64,000 nucleotides of DNA from Vibrio neonatus (lineage in GTDB: Bacteria > Pseudomonadota > Gammaproteobacteria > Enterobacterales > Vibrionaceae), in the NCBI RefSeq assembly GCF_024346975.1, contig NZ_AP024885.1, forward strand, positions 1,674,001 to 1,738,000, written 5' to 3'. Both the position numbers and the translations under genes were made by a program. Under the pieces are notes generated by a model, which worked only from the letters and a program-made list of their open reading frames with translations, was not told where the DNA came from and did no database searches. Below, one piece after another: positions 51,387 through 60,511 of this stretch. The stretch's first letter is position 1; the number at the start of each line of letters is the position of its first letter.

Positions 51387-51986
51387 TTACAGCTTATGTC
51401 GCCCTAAAAGAGAGTGCGAAAGCGTAGTGCCATCCACCAAATCTAGCTCTCCACCAACAGGTACACCGTGCGCGATGCGCGAAGCACCCACTTGATGAAT
51501 ATGGCAAAGCTCAGCGATATATTGCGCCGTGGCCTCGCCTTCGACTGTTGGGTTAGTGGCTAGAATCACTTCTTTGATTTCGCCTTCTTGCAGCTTAAAA
51601 TCCAGCTTATCTAGGCCAATATCACTAGGCCCGATACCGTCAAGCGGTGAAAGATGCCCCATCAGCACAAAATACAGTCCTGAATACTGACCTGTTGCCT
51701 CTACTGCCGCAATATCCGCAGGACTTTCTACCACACATATTTGTCCGGTTTGCTGTCTTTTAGGGTTACTACAAATATGACAAACATCATTTTCAGTAAA
51801 AGTACGGCATTCGCCACAGTGACCCACTTCGGTCATTGCTTGACTGAGTGCATCGGCAAGCTTAACCCCGCCGCTTCGGTCTCTTTGCAATAAATGAAAG
51901 GCCATACGCTGCGCCGACTTGGGACCCACCCCAGGTAGACAACGTAAGGCCTCCATCAATTGTTCCAGCATATTACTGGTACGCAT
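51387..51986 (-). CDS. recR: Recombination mediator RecR
   Basis: RecR (199 aa) works with RecF and RecO to load RecA at gaps. A helix-hairpin-helix ([20 protein letters not shown]) is followed by a four-cysteine zinc finger (CGECRTF and CHICSNP) and a Toprim domain ([19 protein letters not shown]). It is third in dnaX-ybaB-recR, the order of E. coli, 16 bp after ybaB. Confidence 0.98.
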   Translation of the reverse strand: MRTSNMLEQLMEALRCLPGVGPKSAQRMAFHLLQRDRSGGVKLADALSQAMTEVGHCGECRTFTENDVCHICSNPKRQQTGQICVVESPADIAAVEATGQYSGLYFVLMGHLSPLDGIGPSDIGLDKLDFKLQEGEIKEVILATNPTVEGEATAQYIAELCHIHQVGASRIAHGVPVGGELDLVDGTTLSHSLLGRHKL

Positions 51987-52002
51987 TGAATTAAATTCTG
52001 CG

Positions 52003-52332
52003 TTAGAACGGCATTTTCATGCCTGGTGGTAGTTGCATACCGCCAGTCACACCCGCCATTTTTTCTTTTTGAGTCTCTTCAACGCGACGTGCTGCATCGT
52101 TAAATGCTGCTGCAATCAAGTCTTCAAGCATCTCTTTGTCGTCTTCCATCAAGCTTTCATCAATGTCGACACGACGTACGTTATGGCTGCCTGTAATGGT
52201 TACTTTTACAAGACCTGCGCCTGATTCGCCAGTCACTTCCATTTGTGCGATTTCTTCTTGAAGTTTCGCCATACGATCTTGCATTTGCTGGGCTTGCTTC
52301 ATTAGGTTGCCCATACCGCCTTTTCCAAACAT
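52003..52332 (-). CDS. ybaB: YbaB/EbfC nucleoid-associated protein
   Basis: The 109-aa protein begins [21 protein letters not shown] and has the [19 protein letters not shown] core of the YbaB/EbfC DNA-binding family, plus a glycine/proline-rich end. It dimerises and coats DNA. It lies between dnaX and recR. Confidence 0.97.
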   Translation of the reverse strand: MFGKGGMGNLMKQAQQMQDRMAKLQEEIAQMEVTGESGAGLVKVTITGSHNVRRVDIDESLMEDDKEMLEDLIAAAFNDAARRVEETQKEKMAGVTGGMQLPPGMKMPF

Positions 52333-52404
52333 TCTGAATCTCTCTTTGATATCGGTATTGATAATTACTATTAAAAGTGGGGGCTATTCTACCCCATTTC
52401 AACC

Positions 52405-54576
52405 CTAAATTGGGCGAACACTCTCTCTATCAAGCTCAGCTGAAAAGCGAGCTTCAATAAATTTGATGTGCTCGTCGTTTTCTAAACTTTCAAACGCCTT
52501 TTCTAGCTTGGCATGATACAAAATTTCACGCAGTTCAAGTGGTGTTTGACCTTGCTCGTCTACCTGAACGCTAATCGCACGCTGTTGCCCTGTCACAGCA
52601 GTCAGTGCTGACGCGAGTTCGTGGCGTGACTTTTCACTATCAAGGTGTTTTTGACTTGCTCTTAAATGTAGCACTATGCCACTGTCATTTTCTTCATAAT
52701 GAGAATTTAAGGCCAACTGTTCGACCAGTTTTGCAGTGTTCAATTTGGCAATCAGTGCGCTCCAACTGTCTTTTTCTACAGACTCGTTAAGCAGCTTCTC
52801 CACCATTTCAGGTGTTTTTTCATGCTCTAAGGCTTTTTTAAGTAAAGCGGGCGTTAAGCTCGGCTTTTTTTCCTCTGGCTGAAAGGTTTCTGATGCTTGC
52901 CATTGATACGGCTGATTACTGGTATCCACTTGTTGCTGCAACACTGACTGTGACGGTGCTTTAGGCGGGTGTTGTTGTGTCACACGCTGTAAAACACTTT
53001 CTTTTTTTCTGGTCGGTGTTGCTTCACCCTTTTTTACGTTGCTATCACCTTGTGTCGCTTGTGTCGATGACTTGCTTTGTCGTTTAGAGCGAAGTTGATG
53101 ACGAAGGCCGACTAGTGAGCTTTTTGTTCCTTCACTGGCAGGTTGGCTTGACTCGCCGTGACTCGCCGTAGGCGCACTTGTTTGTGCTACATCCACTGGA
53201 GTCGTGTTTGTTGAAGACAAGCTAACCTGTTGTGAGCTTGTTTGCTCATTAGGCACACTACGAGTCACATGAGGCGCCTGCTCGTGCATATTTGACGCAT
53301 GTGGCGCTCTATTAGCCATTGGGCTTGCAGCTGGCTTAGGCGTTACCGCAGGTGCTTGCTCCATCGCTTTTTTAGCTTGCTGTATTGGAGACGGTCTTTC
53401 CATCGCTGGAGCAACATCAACAATAGGCAGTGACTGTAACGGCGCAGCAGGTGCATGACTTGCTGTTGAAATGGTATTGGCCGCCGGTTTTTCCACAGGA
53501 CTAAACGCGAGCATACGCAACAAGGTCATTTCTACGCCAGCGCGCTCTGTTGGGGCAATAGATAACTCTTTGCGTCCCTTCAAAGCAATTTGGTAGTACA
53601 GCTGAACGTCTTGCGGAGATATTTCTGTCGCAAGGTGCTGTACTCGCTCTGCATCTAAATGAGAGGCATCTAGCGTAGCAGGTAAGGCTTGATACATGGC
53701 AATGCGATGCAACTGCATGGAAAGCTTTTGTAGCAACCCATCCCAATCAACGCCATTGTTTGCCAGTTGCTCTAAGGCATCAAGGCTTGCTGATGCTTGG
53801 CGCTTGATAATGGCTTCAATAAGATACAGGGCTTGTTCGCTATCTAGCGTGCCGAGCATTCTTGATACTTGCTCGGTAACCACCGAACCATTGCCAAGAG
53901 CAATCGCTTGATCTGACAAACTTAATGCATCACGCATACTGCCATCAGCGGCATGCGCGAGCATACCTAGCGCACGCTCTTCTCGCGCTACGCCCTCTTG
54001 TTCCAGTACATGATCCAATTGCTGCTGAATATTTTCAACGCTAATCGGCTTCAAATGAAACTGCAGACAGCGAGATAAAATAGTAACCGGCAGTTTTTGT
54101 GGATCTGTGGTCGCTAACAGGAACTTCACATACTCAGGTGGCTCTTCGAGCGTTTTAAGTAGCGCATTGAAGCTGTGCTTAGACAACATGTGTACTTCAT
54201 CAATCAGGTACACTTTAAAGCGTCCCCGAGCCGGTTTGTACTGCACGTTGTCTAAAAGATCGCGAGTGTCTTCAACCTTAGTTCGAGACGCTGCATCTAT
54301 CTCTAGCAAATCAACAAAACGTCCCTGATCGATTTCGATACAGCTCTGACATTGACCGCATGGCGTAGAAGTAATGCCCGTTTCGCAGTTCAGACCTTTG
54401 GCAAGCAAGCGACCTATGGTCGTTTTACCTACGCCGCGAGTACCACTTAATAAATAAGCGTGGTGAAGTCGATTCTGATCAAGAGCATTTTCTAACGCCG
54501 TTAAAACGTGCTCTTGTCCAACAACTTCCTTAAATTGCTTAGGTCGCCACTTACGCGCTAACGCTAAATAACTCAT
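52405..54576 (-). CDS. dnaX: DNA polymerase III subunits tau/gamma
   Basis: DnaX (723 aa; E. coli tau 643) is the clamp-loader ATPase and replisome organiser. Walker A is GTRGVGKTT near 45-53, the zinc module CETGITSTPCGQCQSC follows, and Walker B is LIDEVHML. Residues 370-560 are a Pro/Ala/Ser/Gln-rich linker, longer than in E. coli, and the last 145 residues resemble tau domain V, which binds the alpha subunit. Codons 569-571 read GAA AAA AAG, giving an in-frame A AAA AAG slippery heptamer where a -1 shift would stop after 8 codons, yielding a gamma-like 579-aa product. It heads dnaX-ybaB-recR. Confidence 0.97.
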   Translation of the reverse strand: MSYLALARKWRPKQFKEVVGQEHVLTALENALDQNRLHHAYLLSGTRGVGKTTIGRLLAKGLNCETGITSTPCGQCQSCIEIDQGRFVDLLEIDAASRTKVEDTRDLLDNVQYKPARGRFKVYLIDEVHMLSKHSFNALLKTLEEPPEYVKFLLATTDPQKLPVTILSRCLQFHLKPISVENIQQQLDHVLEQEGVAREERALGMLAHAADGSMRDALSLSDQAIALGNGSVVTEQVSRMLGTLDSEQALYLIEAIIKRQASASLDALEQLANNGVDWDGLLQKLSMQLHRIAMYQALPATLDASHLDAERVQHLATEISPQDVQLYYQIALKGRKELSIAPTERAGVEMTLLRMLAFSPVEKPAANTISTASHAPAAPLQSLPIVDVAPAMERPSPIQQAKKAMEQAPAVTPKPAASPMANRAPHASNMHEQAPHVTRSVPNEQTSSQQVSLSSTNTTPVDVAQTSAPTASHGESSQPASEGTKSSLVGLRHQLRSKRQSKSSTQATQGDSNVKKGEATPTRKKESVLQRVTQQHPPKAPSQSVLQQQVDTSNQPYQWQASETFQPEEKKPSLTPALLKKALEHEKTPEMVEKLLNESVEKDSWSALIAKLNTAKLVEQLALNSHYEENDSGIVLHLRASQKHLDSEKSRHELASALTAVTGQQRAISVQVDEQGQTPLELREILYHAKLEKAFESLENDEHIKFIEARFSAELDRESVRPI
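52864..52870 (-). other. Candidate -1 ribosomal frameshift heptamer in dnaX
   Basis: On the minus strand the heptamer A AAA AAG spans 52870-52864 in the same phase as the E. coli dnaX site. The -1 frame then reads GCC GAG CTT AAC GCC CGC TTT ACT TAA. A weak AGAGGA lies directly upstream, and downstream structure is limited to a short AAGC/GCTT hairpin, so efficiency is unknown. Confidence 0.55.
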
Positions 54577-54601
54577 TAATTATCCTGATAGGGCTTGTAA
54601 A

Positions 54602-55147
54602 TTAGTGTCCGTCAAACTCACATAGGCTGAATACTTCAATGCCCATTTTTTCGATACGTTTATCACCGCCAATTTCTGGAAGGTTGATAACGAAAGCCGC
54701 ATGTTCTACCACGCCGCCCAGTTGACGAATCAGCTTAGTGGTCGCTTCAATCGTGCCACCTGTGGCAAGCAAATCGTCTACAACCAACACTTTGTCGCCT
54801 TCAACAATCGCATCGGTATGAATTTCTAATACGTCTGTGCCGTATTCTAATTCATAAGATTGAGAAATCGTTTCTCTTGGCAATTTACCTGGCTTACGCA
54901 CTGGCACAAAACCAATGCCTAGCTCTAGCGCTAAAGGAGCACCAAACAAGAAACCGCGGGCTTCTGTACCAACAATTTTAGTAAAACCCATACCTTGATA
55001 ACGTTCAATGAACATTTCAATAGTGGCTTTATAAGCGGCGGCGTCTTCCATCAAACTGGTGACATCACGGAATAAGATGCCTGGTTTTGGGTAATCAGTG
55101 ATGCTTTTAATACTTGCTTTAACCAAAGCTTGCTTTTCAATATTCAT
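54602..55147 (-). CDS. apt: Adenine phosphoribosyltransferase
   Basis: Apt (181 aa) salvages adenine to AMP with [18 protein letters not shown] and the PRPP-binding loop [14 protein letters not shown] are clear, and [14 protein letters not shown] is the conserved N-terminal stretch. It precedes dnaX by 25 bp and is preceded by a 414-bp gap and ybaN, the same order as in enterics. Confidence 0.97.
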   Translation of the reverse strand: MNIEKQALVKASIKSITDYPKPGILFRDVTSLMEDAAAYKATIEMFIERYQGMGFTKIVGTEARGFLFGAPLALELGIGFVPVRKPGKLPRETISQSYELEYGTDVLEIHTDAIVEGDKVLVVDDLLATGGTIEATTKLIRQLGGVVEHAAFVINLPEIGGDKRIEKMGIEVFSLCEFDGH

Positions 55148-55561
55148 AGTTATTCTTACTGTTTATCTCAGTGCCTAACCATTACAAACTTATCTAAATT
55201 CACATTTTGTTCGAGTCATAGTATTAACCAAATCCTATTGCGATTCAGTCATGCTCTAACGTATTAATTAGCTGTGTTGATTTAGATTTACGATTAGGTT
55301 GGGTTAATTGATATCAATCTAATGCAAGGGTTAATTATTGCTCAATCAGATTGATTTTATACCAATCGTACTAAATAACTGTTCATTCTAGCTTGTTAAA
55401 ATGCTCGATAACGGCGTTAGAATTTTTGATTGTAGAATAACTACTTATCGAAAAATTCTGCCTTGTTCTCGAGCATTTTTCCTGCGCTAGCTCTGATCAC
55501 TTACTTAGTGTGATTGGTATTAGTGGAAGTCATATTAGTGAGTTTATCAATTTTGAGCAAG
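55148..55561. other. 414-bp gap between ybaN and apt
   Basis: The main content is a 162-bp palindromic element (55359-55520). The remaining 55148-55358 is A/T-rich and should hold the apt promoter, but I cannot place boxes with confidence. No ORF with coding character is visible. Confidence 0.55.
55359..55520. repeat. 162-bp long palindromic (MITE-like) intergenic element
   Basis: The ends are inverted copies: ATACCAATCGTACTAAATAA at 55359 and, reading in from 55520 on the other strand, ATACCAATCACACTAAGTAA. The match continues through TG-TC and CTAGC about 35 bp inward. Inner pairs include AATGCTCG/CGAGCATT and AGAATTTTT/AAAAATTCT, so the whole element can fold into one long hairpin. I recall similar ATACCAATC-bounded repeats scattered in Vibrio genomes. 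It codes for nothing. Confidence 0.75.
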
Positions 55562-55984
55562 TTACTCTTTGGGGTAACTCAAGTTTTCACTGCTTGATGG
55601 CTCAGGGGCGTCAGGTAATCGTCTGATCATGATGAATAATACCAGCATAAGCAGTACTAACATCCCTTTAATCCACACTATAGGTGCCAAATAAATAGAG
55701 AAGGAGAAGCTGATTAACATCATTAGGTAGGCTTTTCGTTTAATCGAAGGTCGCATGCTTCTATTTTGCTGCCAATTATCAATCATAGGCCCAAAGGTTG
55801 GGTGCGCTCTTAATTTGCGATTTAAGCGTGGAGAGGCTCGCATAAAACAAGCGCTGGCCAATAACACAAACGGAGTGGTTGGCAACAGAGGCAGTATAAT
55901 CCCTAGGATACCCAATAGTAGGCTCAGTACCCCAAAGACGATTAAAAAAACTCTTTTTATAGAGGTCCCTGCACTATTCACCAA
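55562..55984 (-). CDS. ybaN: YbaN family inner-membrane protein (DUF454)
   Basis: The 140-aa protein has an N-terminal membrane hairpin (residues about 10-47) with GILGIILPLLPTTPFVLLAS, then ACFMRASPRLNRKLRAHPTFGPMIDNW, the DUF454 signature, and a second hydrophobic pair (about 85-120). Function unknown. It sits upstream of apt-dnaX as in E. coli. Confidence 0.9.
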   Translation of the reverse strand: MVNSAGTSIKRVFLIVFGVLSLLLGILGIILPLLPTTPFVLLASACFMRASPRLNRKLRAHPTFGPMIDNWQQNRSMRPSIKRKAYLMMLISFSFSIYLAPIVWIKGMLVLLMLVLFIMIRRLPDAPEPSSSENLSYPKE

Positions 55985-56055
55985 GTTTATGTCCGCGTTA
56001 ACTCAAAGCATTAAGCGGAAGAGTATCTGAAGTCGCCGGAAAAAAGAAGCAGATC

Positions 56056-57159
56056 CTATGACTCTTTTCCTTCGATAACGATTTGACAGTTAGCGTGAGG
56101 TAAGCCGCTCAATCTAAATGTATTTTTACCCGTTCGCGATAGCGAAAGAGACTGCTGAACAAAAGCGCCCTCTTCTCCTAAGCTAATTTTTGAAGACAGT
56201 GGCATCAACTTGCCTTGAGTTTCCGGCGCACTCCACACACCATCAAGTCCAGCGTTAAGCAGTTGCAACTCTTGATTGGGAAAGTTTGCCAACCCGATAA
56301 TGGCGTTAATCGGTTCACCGTATTCTGCGTAACGAATGCCTTTGTTTAAAGTACTGACCAGATCCTGAATGTGGAACACCTGCCCTTCTTGGCTGCGAAT
56401 GTAATCGTTAAACAAGGCTCTGATTAGCAAAGTGGTTGAAACTCCGTATTGCTCACTAGAATCGGTATCCAAAATATAAAACAAGAACTGACCATTCATG
56501 CTCCATGCGTAATCGTAGACCAAGGGCATGCTTTCCAGACTTTGCAACACACGAAAATGACAATCCCATACCCCTTGACTGGTTTTTGCTTCCGGTACTA
56601 GCGCTTGTAATAGTTCTCGAGAAATTGCGGGATGATTGTGCAAATACTCTAAATGCCAGTGTAATTCTTGATCTTCAGGCAATTCGCCCTGTTGATTTAA
56701 CTGAAACCATTGACTGGTGAAATCTCGACCAATATCCACGGAATCTCTGGCTTCCGAGAGGGTACTTTCGACCGTTTTGAGCAAATGAGTGGGATTTACT
56801 ATCGGCTTAGTAACAAAATCTTTAATTCCAAACTTGAGGGCTTTGGCAACAACTGATATTTTGTCGGTGCCGGAAATAACGATCATTGGCAAAGACGGAT
56901 ATTGGTGGCTGACTTCTTCGACAAATTCGATTCCATCTAGTACAGGCATTTCTATGTCGCAGATCACTAGATCTGGAACTTGTTTAGCCAGATGTTGCAG
57001 TCCAACCAAACCATTATCTGCTTCAAAGACGCGATAATTTTTTGCCTTTAATAGCGAGCTTACTAATTTCCTAAATACGATATCGTCATCTAGAATTAGT
57101 ACATCTCCGGCTTGTTTTTCAATCATTTGCGGTTCCACTACTATGCTTTGTACGTGCAC
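56056..57159 (-). CDS. rssB: RssB-like response regulator (REC plus degenerate PP2C domain)
   Basis: The 367-aa protein has an N-terminal receiver domain with ILDDDIVFR, the phosphoacceptor D68 in VICDIEMP, VISGTD, and KPIVNP. A C-terminal degenerate PP2C-like domain follows (QFLFYILDTDSSEQYGVSTTLLIRALFNDY, VSTLNKGIRYAEYGE), the layout of RssB, the adaptor that delivers RpoS to ClpXP. Similarity to E. coli RssB (337 aa) is visible in AKALKFGIKDFVTKPI. An alternative start is ATG at residue 12. It lies head-to-head with aphB, as recalled for V. cholerae. The RpoS-adaptor role is inferred. Confidence 0.8.
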   Translation of the reverse strand: MHVQSIVVEPQMIEKQAGDVLILDDDIVFRKLVSSLLKAKNYRVFEADNGLVGLQHLAKQVPDLVICDIEMPVLDGIEFVEEVSHQYPSLPMIVISGTDKISVVAKALKFGIKDFVTKPIVNPTHLLKTVESTLSEARDSVDIGRDFTSQWFQLNQQGELPEDQELHWHLEYLHNHPAISRELLQALVPEAKTSQGVWDCHFRVLQSLESMPLVYDYAWSMNGQFLFYILDTDSSEQYGVSTTLLIRALFNDYIRSQEGQVFHIQDLVSTLNKGIRYAEYGEPINAIIGLANFPNQELQLLNAGLDGVWSAPETQGKLMPLSSKISLGEEGAFVQQSLSLSRTGKNTFRLSGLPHANCQIVIEGKES

Positions 57160-57344
57160 TTTACGCTCTTTAAGTCTACCTATTTAGCTATAACATTAGA
57201 TGTCCGTTGAAATAATAACAAAGATAAATCACTTATTTTAACGACAAATTGTGTAAACTGATTGATAATAAACACTTAATCACCTGGCCCATTGGGTTTA
57301 CCCCCTCATATAAGTGAGTGCATATCTAGATCATGAAAGACACA

Positions 57345-58220
57345 ATGAAACTTGATGACCTCAATCTGTTCCGCCAAGTCGTGGAGCATGGAAGCTATAC
57401 AGCTACGTCACGCGCAACTCGAATTCCGGTTGCAACTATCACTAGACGCATACAAGCATTGGAAGATGCTATCGACTTACGACTGTTGAATAGACACGCT
57501 CGCAAATTGACGCTAACAGAAGCAGGACAACGCTTTTATGAGCAATGTGGTCCATTACTCAAACAACTCTCTAGTTCTGCTGTAGAGCTTGGTGAAGAGT
57601 GCAGAGGAGCCGCAGGTCGCCTACGTGTTTCTTCTCCAGCTAACTTAACTAAGCGTATGTTAATGCCTCTTATTGAAGGGTTCATGACCACTTACCCTGA
57701 TATTCAAATAGACCTTAACATGACCAACAGAGCGGATGAGCTTGACCCTACTGAATGGGACATGATTTTCCGAGTTGGCCCACAGCGCGATTCAAACCTA
57801 ATCGCAAGAAAGCTGACAGAAGTAAAAGATATTTTAGTGGCTAGCCCTGACTACCTAAAATCGAACACCGCTTCTTTACAACACGCCGAAGATCTTTCCG
57901 GTCACTCTTTGCTAAAAGGCTTGCCTTTGACTCATTGGTCTCTGGTGAACGTTCACGGTGAAACGGTAGTGAACAAAGAGAAAGGTAAGTTAGAAGCTTC
58001 CGATCTCAACGTAGTACGACACGCTTGTTCTTGTGGCGTAGGTATTGCCCTAGTGCCTGATGTTATGGTTGACCATCACATCGAAAATGGTGGCCTTGTA
58101 CAAGTGCTTCCAGAGTGGACGGCTAACCCTCGTGATATCTTTATGCTATACAACCATAAAGACCATATCCCTGAGAAAACACGTTTGTTCATCGATTACA
58201 TCAGAGATTACTTCAATTAA
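57345..58220 (+). CDS. aphB: LysR-type transcriptional regulator AphB
   Basis: The 291-aa protein has the length of V. cholerae AphB and begins MKLDDLNLFRQVVEHGSYTA. The N-terminal half (VATITRRIQALEDAIDLRLL, NRHARKLTLTEAGQRFY) and NPRDIFMLYNHKDH near the end match my recollection of that regulator. AphB activates tcpPH in V. cholerae and pH- or oxygen-responsive genes such as cadC in vibrios; its activity depends on a thiol switch, and cysteines C228 and C230 lie in the relevant C-terminal region. ATG 57345 is chosen over 57333 to match the family start. Targets here are unknown. Confidence 0.9.
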   Translation: MKLDDLNLFRQVVEHGSYTATSRATRIPVATITRRIQALEDAIDLRLLNRHARKLTLTEAGQRFYEQCGPLLKQLSSSAVELGEECRGAAGRLRVSSPANLTKRMLMPLIEGFMTTYPDIQIDLNMTNRADELDPTEWDMIFRVGPQRDSNLIARKLTEVKDILVASPDYLKSNTASLQHAEDLSGHSLLKGLPLTHWSLVNVHGETVVNKEKGKLEASDLNVVRHACSCGVGIALVPDVMVDHHIENGGLVQVLPEWTANPRDIFMLYNHKDHIPEKTRLFIDYIRDYFN

Positions 58221-58277
58221 TTGTCCGCGATGAAGTTCCATCTCCATCGCAGCTGATATTGAATCACCACTGATATA

Positions 58278-58314
58278 AAAAGGCTCAGCAATGCACAATT
58301 GCTGAGCCTTTTTG
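58278..58314. terminator. Terminator of aphB
   Basis: AAGGCTCAGCAAT (58280-58292) pairs perfectly with ATTGCTGAGCCTT (58298-58310) around a 5-nt loop, with A and T runs on either side, so it can act in both directions. Confidence 0.9.
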
Positions 58315-58337
58315 TTATCAGTCATTCTATCAAACAT

Positions 58338-58367
58338 AAAAAAACCAGCAGCCTAAGCCACTGGTTT
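58338..58367 (-). terminator. Terminator of purF
   Basis: On the minus strand AAACCAG (58367-58361) pairs with CTGGTTT (58348-58342), followed by a U-rich tail. It lies 44 bp after the purF stop. Confidence 0.7.
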
Positions 58368-58410
58368 ATTGTTCTGTTTGCGAATACTTAGAACTAGAAA
58401 GCGAAAGAGC

Positions 58411-59928
58411 TTAAGCGCCTTCGTTATACATTTCCAAGTTAGCAAGATCTTGGGCAATGTTTTGCTCAAGTTTGGCATCATCTGAACGAAGTGAATCTAG
58501 GAAATCCAGATACTTCTGATCCACATCACCAGTCACGTATTGACCGCTAAATACCGATGTTTCAAAGGTATTGATATCAGGGTTACCTAGGCCAACCGCT
58601 GAGACTAAATCTTCAATGGATTGGAACATCAGGCCATCAGCGCCAATCAGTGCTGAAATTTCATCTACTTCACGTCCGTGGGCAATTAACTCGTTAGCAC
58701 TTGGCATGTCGATGCCATATACGTTCGGGAAACGAACCTCAGGAGCCGCTGATACGATGTAAACCTTGTTTGCACCAGAATCACGCGCCATTTCGATGAT
58801 TTGCTCAGACGTTGTACCGCGAACAATAGAGTCATCAACAAGTAATACGTTTTTGCCTTTGAACTCAGAGCGAATAGCATTGAGCTTACGACGTACTGAT
58901 TTCTTACGTTGTTGCTGACCTGGCATGATAAAGGTACGACCAACATAACGGTTTTTCACAAAACCTTGGCGGTATGGCTTATCAATAATTTGCGCAATTT
59001 GCAGTGCGATATCACACGATGTTTCAGGGATTGGGATAACCACATCGATATCCAAATCACTCCATTCGCGTTTGATTTTCTCACCCAACTTGTTACCCAT
59101 TTCAACGCGAGCGCTGTAAACAGAGATCTTGTCGATAAATGAATCAGGACGAGCAAAGTAAACGAATTCAAAGATACATGGATTCAATTGTGGGTTGTGC
59201 GCACATTGCTGTGTGTACAGCTGACCATCAAAGGTAATGTAAACCGCTTCACCAGGAGCTACATCACGCATGAAGTCGAAACCGACAGCATCTAGCGCTA
59301 CAGACTCAGAAGCTACCATGTACTCAGTAGCGCCTTCGACTTCACGTTTACCTAAACAAAGTGGACGAATGCCGTTTGGATCGCGGAAAGCCACCATGCC
59401 GTGACCAATGATCATTGCCGTAACGGCGTACGCACCACGAATCGTTTGGTGTACACGCTCTACCGCATCAAACACGTCTTTCTCAGTAATATTAAAGGTT
59501 TTGGTCATATCAATGTTATGAGCCAATACATTCAATAGTACTTCTGAATCAGAAGTGGTGTTTACGTGACGACGGTCTTTCTCAAATAGGTTCTGACGCA
59601 CTTCGGCAGCATTGGTAAGGTTACCGTTGTGCGCTAGCGTAATACCAAAAGGTGAGTTTACGTAGAAAGGTTGAGCTTCTGAAGCACTTGAGCTTCCTGC
59701 GGTTGGGTAGCGAACATGCCCAATTCCCACGTTACCTTGTAAGCGTTGCATGTGTTTTACTTCAAACACATCCTTAACCAAGCCGTTCGCTTTACGTAGA
59801 CGAAAACGATTGCTATTTATGGTAACAATACCCGCTGCATCTTGGCCACGATGCTGCAAAACCGTAAGCGCATCATAAATCGATTGATTAACAGGAGTTG
59901 TGCCTACAATTCCAACAATACCACACAT
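58411..59928 (-). CDS. purF: Amidophosphoribosyltransferase
   Basis: PurF (505 aa) makes phosphoribosylamine, the first step of purine synthesis. After Met removal the N-terminal Cys of MCGIVGIVG is the glutaminase nucleophile. GHVRYPTAG and HNGNLTNA belong to the glutaminase domain, and [14 protein letters not shown] is the PRPP loop of the transferase domain. It follows cvpA by 21 bp, and a PurR box precedes cvpA, so purine repression is expected. Confidence 0.98.
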   Translation of the reverse strand: MCGIVGIVGTTPVNQSIYDALTVLQHRGQDAAGIVTINSNRFRLRKANGLVKDVFEVKHMQRLQGNVGIGHVRYPTAGSSSASEAQPFYVNSPFGITLAHNGNLTNAAEVRQNLFEKDRRHVNTTSDSEVLLNVLAHNIDMTKTFNITEKDVFDAVERVHQTIRGAYAVTAMIIGHGMVAFRDPNGIRPLCLGKREVEGATEYMVASESVALDAVGFDFMRDVAPGEAVYITFDGQLYTQQCAHNPQLNPCIFEFVYFARPDSFIDKISVYSARVEMGNKLGEKIKREWSDLDIDVVIPIPETSCDIALQIAQIIDKPYRQGFVKNRYVGRTFIMPGQQQRKKSVRRKLNAIRSEFKGKNVLLVDDSIVRGTTSEQIIEMARDSGANKVYIVSAAPEVRFPNVYGIDMPSANELIAHGREVDEISALIGADGLMFQSIEDLVSAVGLGNPDINTFETSVFSGQYVTGDVDQKYLDFLDSLRSDDAKLEQNIAQDLANLEMYNEGA

Positions 59929-59949
59929 GTCTAAACCCTCAGTATTGGT

Positions 59950-60447
59950 TTAAGCTTTACCCACGCCGGATAAAAAGCTTGACGTTTCTTTAAGATGTTC
60001 GAAAAACGGTGCGATCAGACGACTAAACTCTGGGATCAACTGCGATTGGCGCCACCAGTCGGCATTTGAAAGACTGGTGAATGCATCCATAAAGAACAGT
60101 ACGGCAGCGACGATAAGTACGCCACGTAAAGTACCAAATACAACTCCAAGCACGCGATCTGTACCTGACAAACCGGTCTTTTGCACTAATTGGGCGATGG
60201 TGTAATTGATTACAGCACCAACAACCAATGTTGCAACAAACAAAGCGGCTACCGCAGCTCCGTTTCGAATCATATTGTCTTGGATGTTTGTAAAGTACAC
60301 CGCGAGTTTTGTGTAATATTGACTGGCAATAAAAAAGGCGCCAAACCAAATCACTAAAGACAGGGCTTCCTTAACAAAACCTCGTACCAAGCTGATCAGC
60401 GCAGATAAGCCGATCACACCTAAAATAGTAAAATCTATCCAATTCAT
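59950..60447 (-). CDS. cvpA: Colicin V production protein CvpA
   Basis: The 165-aa inner-membrane protein has four hydrophobic segments and the family motif SLVRGFVKEALSLVIWFGAF near the N-terminus, with GTDRVLGVVFGTLRGVL in the middle. CvpA affects envelope homeostasis; its exact activity is unclear. It is co-transcribed with purF downstream and preceded by a PurR box. Confidence 0.95.
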   Translation of the reverse strand: MNWIDFTILGVIGLSALISLVRGFVKEALSLVIWFGAFFIASQYYTKLAVYFTNIQDNMIRNGAAVAALFVATLVVGAVINYTIAQLVQKTGLSGTDRVLGVVFGTLRGVLIVAAVLFFMDAFTSLSNADWWRQSQLIPEFSRLIAPFFEHLKETSSFLSGVGKA

Positions 60448-60495
60448 GAGCTTTACTTCCTCATGCTGGCGCGCATTCTAACAGAAAAATGCGCG

Positions 60496-60511
60496 ACGCA
60501 AACGTTTTCTT
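60496..60511. promoter_or_regulatory. PurR box upstream of cvpA-purF
   Basis: ACGCAAACGTTTTCTT matches every defined position of the recalled PurR consensus ANGCAANCGNTTNCNT. It lies 49 bp before the cvpA start and ends on the last base of the dedD stop codon, so cvpA-purF has its own regulated promoter here. Confidence 0.85.
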
